Below, piece by piece: positions 54,552-64,000 of a stretch of 64,000 bases of DNA. The stretch comes from Hygrophila difformis (Eukaryota > Streptophyta > Magnoliopsida > Lamiales > Acanthaceae): positions 43,445,301 to 43,509,300 of the forward strand of contig JAOANR010000008.1 in NCBI GenBank assembly GCA_030278955.1. The letters run 5' to 3'. Numbering within the stretch: position 1 is the stretch's first letter; every line of letters begins with the position of its first letter. The notes below the pieces were generated by a model. It was not told the DNA's origin and did not search any database. It saw only the letters and a program-made list of their open reading frames with translations. The position numbers and the translations under genes are program-made.

Positions 54552-57500
54552 TGAAGCTTTTGAGGTGAAACCTCGGTCAGTGCCCCCCGACAGCCTTTAC
54601 ACTATAATCTCTATAGGGCTGTTAAAAAGCTTGCCTAGTTTTTCCTACCGAAAGCGCACGGTATCAAGCTGCAATATTTATTTTAATTGTCGGGATCGTT
54701 CAAAAGAGAGTTACACGATAGAAGTGTTTTAATAGAATTATTAGCTTCAGAATCTGTCTCTACTCTTGATTTAAGAATGTTGTAATGATGATTACTAAAG
54801 AATACTACTGAAATGTAAATGCGTAAAGCTGTAAATGTAGTAAAGACAACAATTAAAATGATGAAGAACATTATGATCTTATTTATGTATTTGAGGTGTT
54901 ACAGACCAAATCAAATGAAATAGGCATATGGTGAGATTATCGTACTTCATTGGATAAAACATAATGAAAGTTCATTGAGATAGAAAAATCCTTTATACAA
55001 TTTAATCAATTCTTCATGTCTTCAATCACTTCCCAAGACAGGTACTTATGATTCAGTGTCATGACATTCTAAGCTCTGAAATCGTGGAATACTATCATCA
55101 CAGAATGATCTGTCAGACTCCTTCTGTGATAATAGCTTTCAGAATTGTCACTTAATCTTTTTCTTTCAGACTTAGATTAAGCCTTTGACAACTCGAGGTC
55201 ACTTCTAAATCTTACTATATTCATCTGAACTTGAAGTTGTTCTTTTTATTACTCTGATCAAACTGATCTTATGATCCTGTATTGGATGTCCTCTACAACA
55301 AATGAAAAAGCTAATATTTAAATCTATCATCCAATGTTTTCATAAGACTTATTTCTTCAGAGTAATTCCTGCAAGTATTCATAAGGAATAATAGTCTTGT
55401 AAGTATATCAAGATGAAATTGCTATTCAACTTCCTTGACTTATCCAGACTACTCAGATTTGTATAACTGATTTAGCTCAAGAAATCTCTGTAAACAGTTC
55501 CAAATATCCATGATTTGACTCAGGATTAGTAGACTGTAGTAGAAATATTTAATCTCCTACTCATAGCTATAGTGATAACTATAATACCATGAACCCTGGA
55601 AATTAATCTTCCTGATACTCTACTAATTTTTAGGACAAAAGATGGTTCTTGAAACATCTTTCCCTTTTAAACGACAGGTACTAAATGCCCAACTGAAGAA
55701 CAAGTTTGTTCTTTATCAGTCCTGAGTAAATAATGATTGAGTAAACCTATATCATCATCTCTCTCAGCGTACCAGTGTAAAATAGTAATACGTGTTGCAC
55801 ATATGAATTGTAATTTTGTAATCATGAAGTAAGATTACTCATCATATACTGGGAAATATCCCAAAATATTATATATATATGTAGTATTATATGTATAAAG
55901 AGACGTTGAGGATTCTGAATCCTCTTAATCAAAATGCAAGGATGCTTCCAAAATATACACTGGAAACTAGACAGAATTAGGAGATAACTTTCCCAAGAAA
56001 AAGAATTTGAGAAATAACTCTGTAAAATAAGTGTCCAAAATAGCTTGCAGTAACTATTTTGGGTTTCAAACTATGAACATTCCAATTTTCCGCGCGCTAT
56101 GTCTGTACAGCGTGGAGGGAGCTAATATTCAAAGAATGTTCTCCAGATTTTGTTTATACAAAGAATTGAATGCCTCGCGATAGTTTCTGTAAGAATGCGG
56201 CGAGGTACTCAATTCCTACTTATAGGTACTGGTTATATACATATAGGAAGTAAGAGTAAATGATTGATATCCTATAAAATGGATATCAAGTCTATTGCTG
56301 TTATAGATTGATCCTCTCGCTTTGTCAGATTGACATCGCGTGAGTATTTGAATAGCCTTTGTCATAATAGATCTATCTGGATATTTCCTCACATCATCTT
56401 TTAGGATGAAGCGAGGGAATATCCTTATTCGAAGTAAATGATCAGAATTTATAACTGTCATAACTACCTTCTGGAATTTCTGTTTAGAAAATTATGAACG
56501 TAGAATCTTTTGCATCCAGGTTCATGAACTCAAAATTATTGATTCTCAAAGATTATCAAGCGATGATTAACACTGCATGGGTCTCTAGGAACCTTTTAAA
56601 GTTCTGAACATTAAACCTTATGATTCTCATCTATGAACATAACATTGACAGATAATCGAGTAAATTCATAATTCTGCCAGATCATACCTAACTCGGTTAC
56701 AACATCCAAATTTCTTACGTAATTGGAACGAACAATTTGCACATTAAAGATGTAGAAGTGTTATGATCTTCGAAAATCGAATTCAAGATATGATGCAAAA
56801 TTCAGATTGAATGATGAAGTTGAGGTTTATACTCTGCTGAAACAGAATTACGAAATGGAAATAGAAACCAAAAAGATAAGAAATTCACAATCTGACAACC
56901 GATCATTCTTCTTGTATCTCAAATAACAAAGAATTAAAAACGAATACACCTGGAAATCTGATTGCTATCAGAATAATGCAAAGATGAGCGAGCGAGTCGG
57001 AGTTTAGATGATGATCGTCATGGTGGATGAACAAGCGATCCGAAAGCAACTCTCCTCCCAGGGTATCCTCTAGCTAATCTAACAACTAATCTTAAAGAAA
57101 TCTACTGCGAAATTGAATTACAGATCTACGAAAACAAATTACAAATCTGAAGAACATCAAAATAAATTGCAGAGAAAATTAAATCCTAACCTACCTACTA
57201 AATTCTAAAAAGTGGACTGGAGAGTAAAGTCGAGCTATTCTCTTCAATCTCCCGCCTGCTGAGCTGATTCCCCAAGGGTCTTATTTATAGATGGGTGTTG
57301 TAACTGCTTCTGCCTTGGATGATAACCGCTCGCATCAGAATAGCTCTCCTCTCGCTTTGTCCAGTTCCTTCAAAGCGAGAGTCAGAAATGTAATCATCTT
57401 TCTTGATGAGGCGAGGTCTCACAGTTTCTCCAAGGAATCTGCTTCTCGCCATAACGGATAAAACTTCTGTCTTGCACAGACTTCCTTTCCTCACGATGTC

Positions 57501-57877
57501 AATCATCATCGCGTGGACTTCAGCATCCGCACATTTTCCTTAAATCTTTTCCTGATTTAGGAAACAAGCCCTCGCACCATTCCTTTTCTTTCCTCGCTAT
57601 GTCCTTTCCACTTCTTGCTGTTTTCCAGCTTAACTTCCTTCTGCATGACGAAGCGTGGATCAGTTCAATAGAAACACTGCGTGCGAGACTTACAACGAAA
57701 ACTCAGAATTTCAAGCCATTTTTCATGTATTTTCCAACTTCTTTGCAATCTTAATTCTTCTTCCATCTTTTCTAATCCTTTATGATCATTCATCAAAAAT
57801 CAATGGAATTAAGAGCAAAAGATCATCATTAAGACACTAAATTGGACGCAAATGACAGTCACAAAAGGCTGTCATCA
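54552..57877 (-). repeat. Athila 5' LTR
   Basis: 3326 bases, minus-strand start TGATGACAGCC at 57877 and end CA at 54552. TATA-like CTATAAATAAGA at 57281-57292. Several CTCGC-type hairpins: CTCTCGCTTTG 57349-57359 with CAAAGCGAGAG 57371-57381, plus imperfect ones near 56080, 56173, 56314, 56389 and 57470. No ORF. Confidence 0.85.
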
Positions 57878-58069
57878 ACCTATGAAGAAACCCCGGTGCA
57901 AATACTCGACTACAAGGAAAGAGTGACAAGGAATAAATCTGTAAAGATGGTCAAGGTCCTGTGGTCCAACCACGAGACAGAAACGGCGACCTGGGAATTG
58001 GAAGCCGACATGAGGCAACGTTACCCTACCCTCTTCCAAGACGACCCGACCACAGTTATGGGGACATAA
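57878..58069 (+). pseudogene. Tekay-like pol end (chromodomain) fragment
   Basis: From YEETPVQILD through [26 protein letters not shown] to VMGT and TAA, over 85% alike to residues at the end of the ORF at 8275-8967. All upstream pol is missing because the Athila LTR abuts it. Confidence 0.9.
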
Positions 58070-58075
58070 CTGTAT

Positions 58076-58093
58076 TCTTAAGGGGGGGGAGGA
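58076..58093 (+). promoter_or_regulatory. Polypurine tract of the second Tekay-like element
   Basis: TTAAGGGGGGGGAGGA before TGTAACACCCGAGG. Confidence 0.88.
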
Positions 58094-58989
58094 TGTAACA
58101 CCCGAGGAAAAACAAATTCAAATTGTTTTGAACTACGTCATGACTTGATCCCTTCACAGGGTACGTAGGCAGCTTGGAACTAATTTCTAAGTTCAGTCAC
58201 GAAAAAAAAATCACGAAATAGATCACAAGGACAATAGGAGGAGTTAGAACCAATTTAGACTAGGCTAATTAGGACACGGAAATATTGCGAGCGATAAGCC
58301 GGACTCATAACAAGTTTAAGGAAAAGATTCCGAACCGGAGACGACCCAAGGAATCGAGCTAACACGTAGGAAACCGATAGGGGAAAGCAAGGAAAGACCC
58401 GACAGAACACGCGGACCGCCGAACCGGCCGGCCCGCGCCCTCCGCGCGCCGCCGCGCGGCCACCGCGCGGACAGAGGTGTCGCGACTCCAGGGCAGTCCA
58501 CGCGTGCTCCGCGCGGACAAAGGCCTATGTGCGCGTCACCAACGCGCCAGAGGTGCAGGAGGTGTAAACTTTCCTTCTATGGCGATTTTCTTGCCAAAAA
58601 TCCGACCTCAATCGGTGGCAAGTCGATCACAACAATGGGGAAGGGCATAAGATCAGATTTGGGCGCCCCCTCCCCATAATTCTCAGAAAACCTAACCCTA
58701 AACACCTCCAATATTCCTCTCCAAGTCAAAACCTCTCCGAACTCACTTTCCGGCGAGTATTCCGGCGACGGCAAGGCGAAAGGAACCAAGCCCTGCCCTC
58801 TAGACTCTTGGTAAGCTATTGTACAAATTTTTAATTCGTCCATATATCTCAGAAACTCATATTCTAACCCTTTTTCCTTACTACGATTTCCCGTCGGAAA
58901 ACGAACAAAAAGCGATCGGAGAAGTTGGTCGTTCGTCGTGACCCTAGGACGTCCGGAAACCCAATCCAGCGACCCTATTCTCTAACTAA

Positions 58990-60494
58990 GTAAGTTAAAA
59001 CCTTACTCACAAATTTTTGTGGTTGTTTGTTGTTTAAAACTCGAGATATAGGCTTGTAACAAAAATCGGTTTTCAAAAACCCTATTTTCGTCCAATTTTA
59101 AAGACTCGCCTAAAACTCGACATTCGGGAATTCAAACCGAAAACTTTTCAACATAAAAGTTGTTCCTAACACCTTTATCTATCTTGTGTCCAAATTTCAG
59201 CCGTTGACATTAAGTTTTGCTTTCCCAAATCACGCCGTAAACTTTCTGTGACAACCCGAACGTTTTTAAACTGTGACAGTTTTCCATATTCGATTTGATG
59301 CATGTTTTTCACCCATTTTTCGAATGATTCAACTTTGCATTCCTTAACAAAAGTTGTAGATAATTGTGTCTAGATTATGCATATAAAATTTCACAGATTT
59401 TGGTGTTCATTTGATATGTCAATCGGTCGCATTTTCAGAACTATTTTTAAACCTATTCGGAACCCGCGAGTATGCAGTGAGTTGTGGTCGATTTTTGAGT
59501 ACCAAGAATTCATTATTTCCAAATTCTTAAAACATGAAAGTTGTTCCTTAACGTGTTTTGTAGTTACTGTAAAAATTTTGCATCGATTGGTTTTGAAATG
59601 AATTTTTAATCGGCGTTGCACGAACCTGTGACGGAACCAGTTTTTAAGACAGAAATTATTCTTTGCAATGAACTCGAATTTCGACTCACTTCGGAACCTT
59701 ATTTCCGAAAACTTAAAACATGAAAGTTGTTTGTGTGTGTGTTATTGAACTACTGTAAAAATTTCGGAATTTTTGGTGTAAAGACGAATTTTTAATTAAG
59801 AAAGGCGTAAACTGCCACGAATAGGATTTTTCGAACTTGAGAAAACTCGAACTATGAAAACGCGATATCGATCATTTGATAACTTTGAAATACGAACTTT
59901 CGAAAAATCCCGTTCACTAGGCTGAGCCGATCTTCATGCTATCATTATCTTTGAGACTGCCTCGTTAGTGGTCTCCTTACTATCTGAGATTGCCTCGTTA
60001 GTGATCTCGCGCGCTGTATTTTTGGATCGCCTCGTTAGTGGTCCTACTATCTTTTTGGATCGCCTCGTTAGTGGTCCTACTATCCTTTTGAGACTGCCTC
60101 GTTAGTGGTCTCCCATTATTTGGACTGCCTCGTTAGTGGTCCTATGTTGAGATTGCCTCGTTAGTGATCTCCCGGTATGGTGTCCTCTTCTTAGTCTACG
60201 GGATAAAATGTAAAAGACTTGTGTGAGTGTTCCATTATGCTTAAATCGTATTTATCATGTCTTTAATTGTGTATTTAAAATTTATGCATCTTAAGTTATG
60301 CTTTAAATTACGCTTTTAAAATTAAGTCCTTTAATCATGTTTTTCCGCTGCTAATAAATTATGTATTTTTAAATTCACGTACAGTAAGCGAAATCTTTAG
60401 TTTAAACACATGTAACCCCTTTTATTTGTTAGTTAGGAATTAACTTACTCAGTATATTTTTATACTGACAACCGTTGTCATTGTTCTTTTACAG
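58990..60494 (+). other. Putative LTR-resident intron (type A, second copy)
   Basis: GTAAGTTAAA at 58990, TTCTTTTACAG ending at 60494, 1505 bases, with a CAGTATA/TATACTG hairpin just upstream of the acceptor. Confidence 0.45.
59953..60171 (+). repeat. Covarying hairpin array, seven units
   Basis: Same unit types as 10887-11071, with one extra GGAT/GTCC copy. Confidence 0.88.
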
Positions 60495-60830
60495 AGTATG
60501 TCGAGTGACGCATACACTTGGGGGGATTTATTTATGAACATTTTCGCTTTCTGCACCGTATTACTGTTTTTACCGGGTCTGTTTAACCCGAGGTTTTGGC
60601 CGTGTTGGCCGTGATTACTTTTCCGCTGCATTTACCTTATTCCTGCATGATGATTTTTACTATCGTACTTGATTGAAGTATTAATAAATTCCGGATTCAT
60701 TGTTGAATGTTTTTAAAACTTTGTATAACCATAAGCCTTGCACCTCCTTAGCGAGCTCGGGAATCCGTGTCTTGCTAGGGAGATGCGGCGGTGACACCTC
60801 GGCCTGGGTTACCAAATCCGGGGTGTTACA

Positions 60831-62340
60831 AGTCCTCTTTGTACTTACTTCCATTGTTTTGAAATGATGCCATAATTGTTTCTTTTGCTTTGTCCATTGC
60901 TTCGTAAATGTATCCCATTGCTGACCTTCTGTCACCATCGATAAGTCGAAGCACTTTCACAAGAGGTGTCATGACCTTAACAGTGAATACAATATTTTTC
61001 CAAAATGAAAGCATAAGCATTGTTCTTGTTGCTTCTTTTTCCTTTGCTTCCCTGGAAAATTTATTCTCTGTCCATTCCTCAGAAGTAAAAATCTTTCGAA
61101 TATGAATCTTCTCCGGATGAATCCTTTCTAAAGAATGGAAAGAAGTAGTAAACCGAGTCACTGCCTTATCAACTCCCTTTTGTTTGTGTACCTTCTCAAT
61201 AAGCTCAAGGTACTAATATGATTGTAAATAAAGCCCACCAAACTTACTGCTCTTTGAATTGTTCGTTTGATGTGAGAAATCTTCCTAATATCTTCGAGCA
61301 TCAAGTATATGCAATGGGCAGCACAAGGAGTCTAGCAAATATGCTTCCTCATCTCCATCAGTAATTTTCCAGCTACCACATAATTGCTTCCATTATCTGT
61401 GACAACTTGTACAACCTTCTCTCCTCCTATCTCTTCAATAATAGAAACTAGTATCTCAAAACTTTTTCACCTGTTTTGACAATATTGGAAGCAGTAACGG
61501 ACTTTAAAGAACAACCAAATGTTACCCACTCTTCCTTGTTAACCTGATTTGACAACTTGTACAACTGATCCGCATGAAGAATTCACCAAAAAGTTGATAA
61601 TTGTTCTTTGTTTTCTGTCTGTCCAGCCATCAGACATCAAAGAACAACCAAATGTTGCTCACTCTTCCTTGTTAACCTTCAACATTTTCTCTGTGTTTTC
61701 CAACTCTTTCTGCAAGAGAGGAACCCTCATGGCATGGTATCTAGGGGCTGGAAAATGGAAGCCATATGCACCAACAGCATCAAGTATGTCTTGAAAGCTT
61801 GGTAATTTCACTATATTGAATGCTAGACCCGCTTGATTAAAAAAAAAAATCTATCAATAAACTGATGAACTCGAGCAATTGTCTCTTTGTCAGTTGCCTC
61901 TTTGATTGCTGTCTGAGGATCTCGCAAAAATAAATCCATGGGGCCTTTTCCTTTGGATTTGATTGTATTGTAAATTTTGATAATTGAGAAGATTTTTTGG
62001 AAGATATATGCTCTGTTGCACTCTCTTCACAATCTTCAAAATCAAATCCTAGATCAACCCTTGTTCTCGAAGGAGGACAACCTTTCTTCTCTTTCTCTTT
62101 GTACCATGTCCAAAGTTCTTCTCGAATTTCTTTTGGACATTTTGTACATGGGGCAACCTTTCCCCTTTTCCCCATTAATAAAAATTTGCCTCTAGTGATT
62201 CCAGTCGTTATTATTTTGTCACAAATTTACACTGTACTTTGTTTGTTCCATTATCCACATCGACACAGTATTTCAATCTCGGATCACTCCTATTCAAATT
62301 ATTGGCAGCGGAAGAGAGATCATATATGGTGGACATTTTT
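60831..62340 (-). pseudogene. hAT-type transposase with BED finger, broken
   Basis: On the minus strand: MSTIYDLSSAANNLNRSDPRL with CVDVDNG and QCKF (BED zinc finger, second Cys pair spoiled by stops), then KCPKEIREEL, a LFLRDPQTA-like linker, LPSFQDILDAVGAYGF, VVTDNGSNYVAAGKLL (catalytic Asp region), TPCAAHCIYLMLEDI and, towards 60831, FWKNIVFTVKVMTPLVKVLRLIDGD. These are DUF659/hAT transposase landmarks in the right order, spread over several frames. It is cut at 60831 by the Tekay LTR, so the dimerisation domain is missing. Confidence 0.85.
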
Positions 62341-63110
62341 CACCTATTGTTTCAAAAATCACAAACATATTGTCAAAAAAATAAAAAATGACAAACCATT
62401 AAGTAAAACAGTAAAAACAATGAAGGGTTTTTTGAATGACTGGACAAATAGAACAAACGAACATATTTGTGTCATACAAAAAATTATTTAAAAGTGACAA
62501 ATTTAACACAGCAGATGGCAGCCATCAATCCATATTAAACACATGGGATTATTGAATAATTTAATCAATTACACGACAAAATAAATAATTATGCACAGAT
62601 GTAGCACCATAAAACTTGAAAAAATGAACAATAAACCATCATCGGACAGAGCAAGCTTACTATAAAACCCCAAGAATAAAAACAGGGGAAAGAAAGAGAA
62701 ATACGAAAAAGGGGACAAAGAAAAAAAAAAGCAGCACATGCAAACAGAAAGAAAAAAAAATAAAGATGAGTTAACTTACTGCTTGCCGGAGTCGCTGCCA
62801 CTTGTTGGAGGTCGCTGGTGGTCATTGAAGGCTGGAGCTCGCTGGTGACGTTTTGAGCGAGGGTTTGTGAACTGTGAAGCCGACTTGATGTGCTCCAGGT
62901 TATGGGTTTCTAACTCTATTTTGGTCTATTTTGGTAAAAATATGGGCTTCGACCCACCGGTGGCCCAACAAAAAAAAAAATCTGCCATGGCCGCCATAGG
63001 CCATGGCGGCCGCAATCCCCGCCACGGCGGCAGAACTTGGTAAGGCGTGGCGGTGGGCTGAAAACCCGCCACCGCCACCCACCATGGCCGCCATTTGACA
63101 ACATTGAATT
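62341..63110 (-). mobile_element. hAT element 5' region with GC-rich subterminal palindromes
   Basis: The minus-strand edge CAATGTTGTCAAATGGCGGCC near 63090-63110 is a likely terminal inverted repeat. It is followed by CCATGGCCGCC/GGCGGCCATGG motifs in both directions (62980-63095), as in transposase-binding subterminal repeats. A short first exon-like ORF (MTTSDLQQVAATPASS) meets AGTAAGTTAAC near 62775, a possible first-intron donor. Confidence 0.5.
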
Positions 63111-63307
63111 TCAACTTTCAAGAATGCTCAAGTATCCAAGAATAAAACAAAATCAAATACTCAATTCCAAATACATATCACTGCATGTTTATTCAAAAGA
63201 AAAACCACTAACAAAATTTATTTAACCATTGAATGCAAAATATAGTCAAGCATAGTGCACTCCAACACTCAAAATTAACATATTAAGGATTTCTCGCTTA
63301 TCAAATA
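63111..63307. other. No feature seen
   Basis: AT-rich DNA between the hAT end and the MITE. Confidence 0.5.
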
Positions 63308-63565
63308 CTCCCTCCATCCCATGTAAGATGTCTGGTTTGACTTTTTGTCACTGTTTATTGTTTAACTTTGACTCAATATTATTGTAAGTGTATATTTGGA
63401 AAAAATAGTCGAGTTCGGTCTTGTTAGATTCGTCTAATCATATAGTTTTAGAATATATATTTTAGATAATTTTTACTTGTATATATTTTGAGATATTAAA
63501 GGTTAAAAAATACATTGGATTATGTGTAGAAGTCAAACATGACATCTTAATTGGGACAAAGGGAG
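63308..63565. mobile_element. Stowaway-type MITE
   Basis: Left end CTCCCTCCATCCCATGTAAG and right end CTTAATTGGGACAAAGGGAG are inverted copies, flanked by TA on both sides (63306-63307 and 63566-63567). 258 bases, no coding capacity. Typical Tc1/mariner-derived MITE. Confidence 0.9.
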
Positions 63566-63567
63566 TA

Positions 63568-64000
63568 ATTAAAACAATCCCAATTGCACAAAGTCATCTC
63601 CAAAAATCTATAATCAACATGTGAAACACTAACAAAACTCATTTACAATTAAATCCAAGACACTTATAAAATAAATTTCAACCTTTACACATAAAATCCT
63701 ACATTTTGTTCAAGGATCACCCACAACACCCATATGAATTACACAATTTCAATAACATAATTAATCTAACAATTTTCAAGCTCCACAAATAACACTACTC
63801 TACTCTAGTCATCTTTCTCAATTCACCATATTAATCCAAATTCAATTTAATCTACAACAGTAAACTTTCCAACAATCAAAACTCAAGTTCATCAATTTTT
63901 ACATTATTCAAACCCAATTCTAAAAGTTAACATTCAATAACAACCAATTTTATATCTTCAAATTCCAAATTCAAAACCCAAACCTAATTTTTCAAGAATA
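63568..64000. other. AT-rich DNA, nothing recognised
   Basis: No ORF or repeat boundary supported. Confidence 0.5.

Larger units (their letters stand above)
48577..57877 (-). mobile_element. Athila-type Ty3/gypsy element, 3' LTR not found
   Basis: On the minus strand: LTR (57877-54552), Asp-tRNA type PBS, gag, protease, RT-RNase H, integrase. Coding parts have only two frameshifts and one in-frame stop over about 5.8 kb. No env-like ORF follows pol; an F-box-like sequence lies there instead. No second LTR is seen before the gap. The 5' LTR edge abuts Tekay-like pol DNA at 57878. Confidence 0.88.
58094..60830 (+). repeat. Type A LTR of the second Tekay-like element
   Basis: 2737 bases. Compared with 8998-11768 it lacks most of the 12-bp tandem repeat, carries an extra GC-rich stretch with CGCGCGG/CCGCGCG palindromes near 58430-58480, and has seven rather than six CCTCGTTAG hairpins. 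Donor-like sites at 58811 and 58990 (179 apart). Directly followed by hAT transposase DNA at 60831. Confidence 0.93.

Noticed and set aside
62900..63121. Three overlapping minus-strand ORFs in the GC-rich hAT end
   Set aside because: All three frames are open through the same palindromic GC-rich stretch, which indicates composition and not coding.

Overview
This window is nuclear DNA from a flowering plant, probably a eudicot with a repeat-rich genome. The species cannot be named from the sequence. No intact ordinary host gene is visible. Almost the whole window is nested transposable elements: Ty3/gypsy and Ty1/copia LTR retrotransposons, a 5'-truncated LINE, a broken hAT transposon and a Stowaway MITE. 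The only host-like coding sequence is a frameshifted F-box-like gene at 47.4-47.9 kb, next to a 500-base assembly gap (46663-47162).

Layout. 1-0.9 kb: end of a copia-like LTR. About 1.4-11.8 kb: a Tekay-like chromovirus on the + strand with a leader ORF, gag, pol and a chromodomain end; its left LTR (type B) and right LTR (type A) belong to different subfamilies. 11.8-14.5 kb: an old LTR relic. 14.5-15.8 kb: LINE tail with poly(A). 16678-25582: a complete minus-strand Sirevirus-like copia element (target duplication GAACC) carrying an uninterrupted 594-codon env-like ORF. It sits inside an older Sirevirus LTR whose internal remains lie at 26.0-27.4 kb. 27.6-29.6 kb: an env-like fragment in the opposite direction, LTR-like DNA and a hairpin cluster. 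29.6-42.5 kb: a decayed minus-strand Ty3 element split by a complete non-autonomous + strand element at 31578-39356 (target duplication TTCAA). 42.5-46.7 kb: two more LTRs (type B on the minus strand, type C on the + strand) up to the gap. 47.4-57.9 kb: the F-box-like sequence, then a minus-strand Athila-type element with an Asp-tRNA primer site and a 3.3-kb LTR. 57.9-60.8 kb: the 3' end of a second Tekay-like element with a type A LTR, inserted in a hAT transposase relic (60.8-63.1 kb). 63.3-63.6 kb: a Stowaway MITE.

The most unusual signal is inside the LTRs of the Tekay-like families (types A, B, C and D). Most share two GTAAG splice-donor-like sites 178-181 bases apart. Types A, B and D have a pyrimidine-rich CAG acceptor-like site 1.2-1.7 kb downstream of the second donor; the type C copy runs into the gap before that point. 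The sequence between donor and acceptor carries arrays of short hairpins. In type A and D arrays the loop is constant while the stems change in a compensating way; type B does the same with an unrelated loop, and type C uses tandem GAAA-tetraloop hairpins. Conserved hairpins also sit just before the acceptor and near the LTR end. This suggests LTR-borne introns carrying interchangeable structured RNA cassettes. Splicing itself is an inference and has not been shown.
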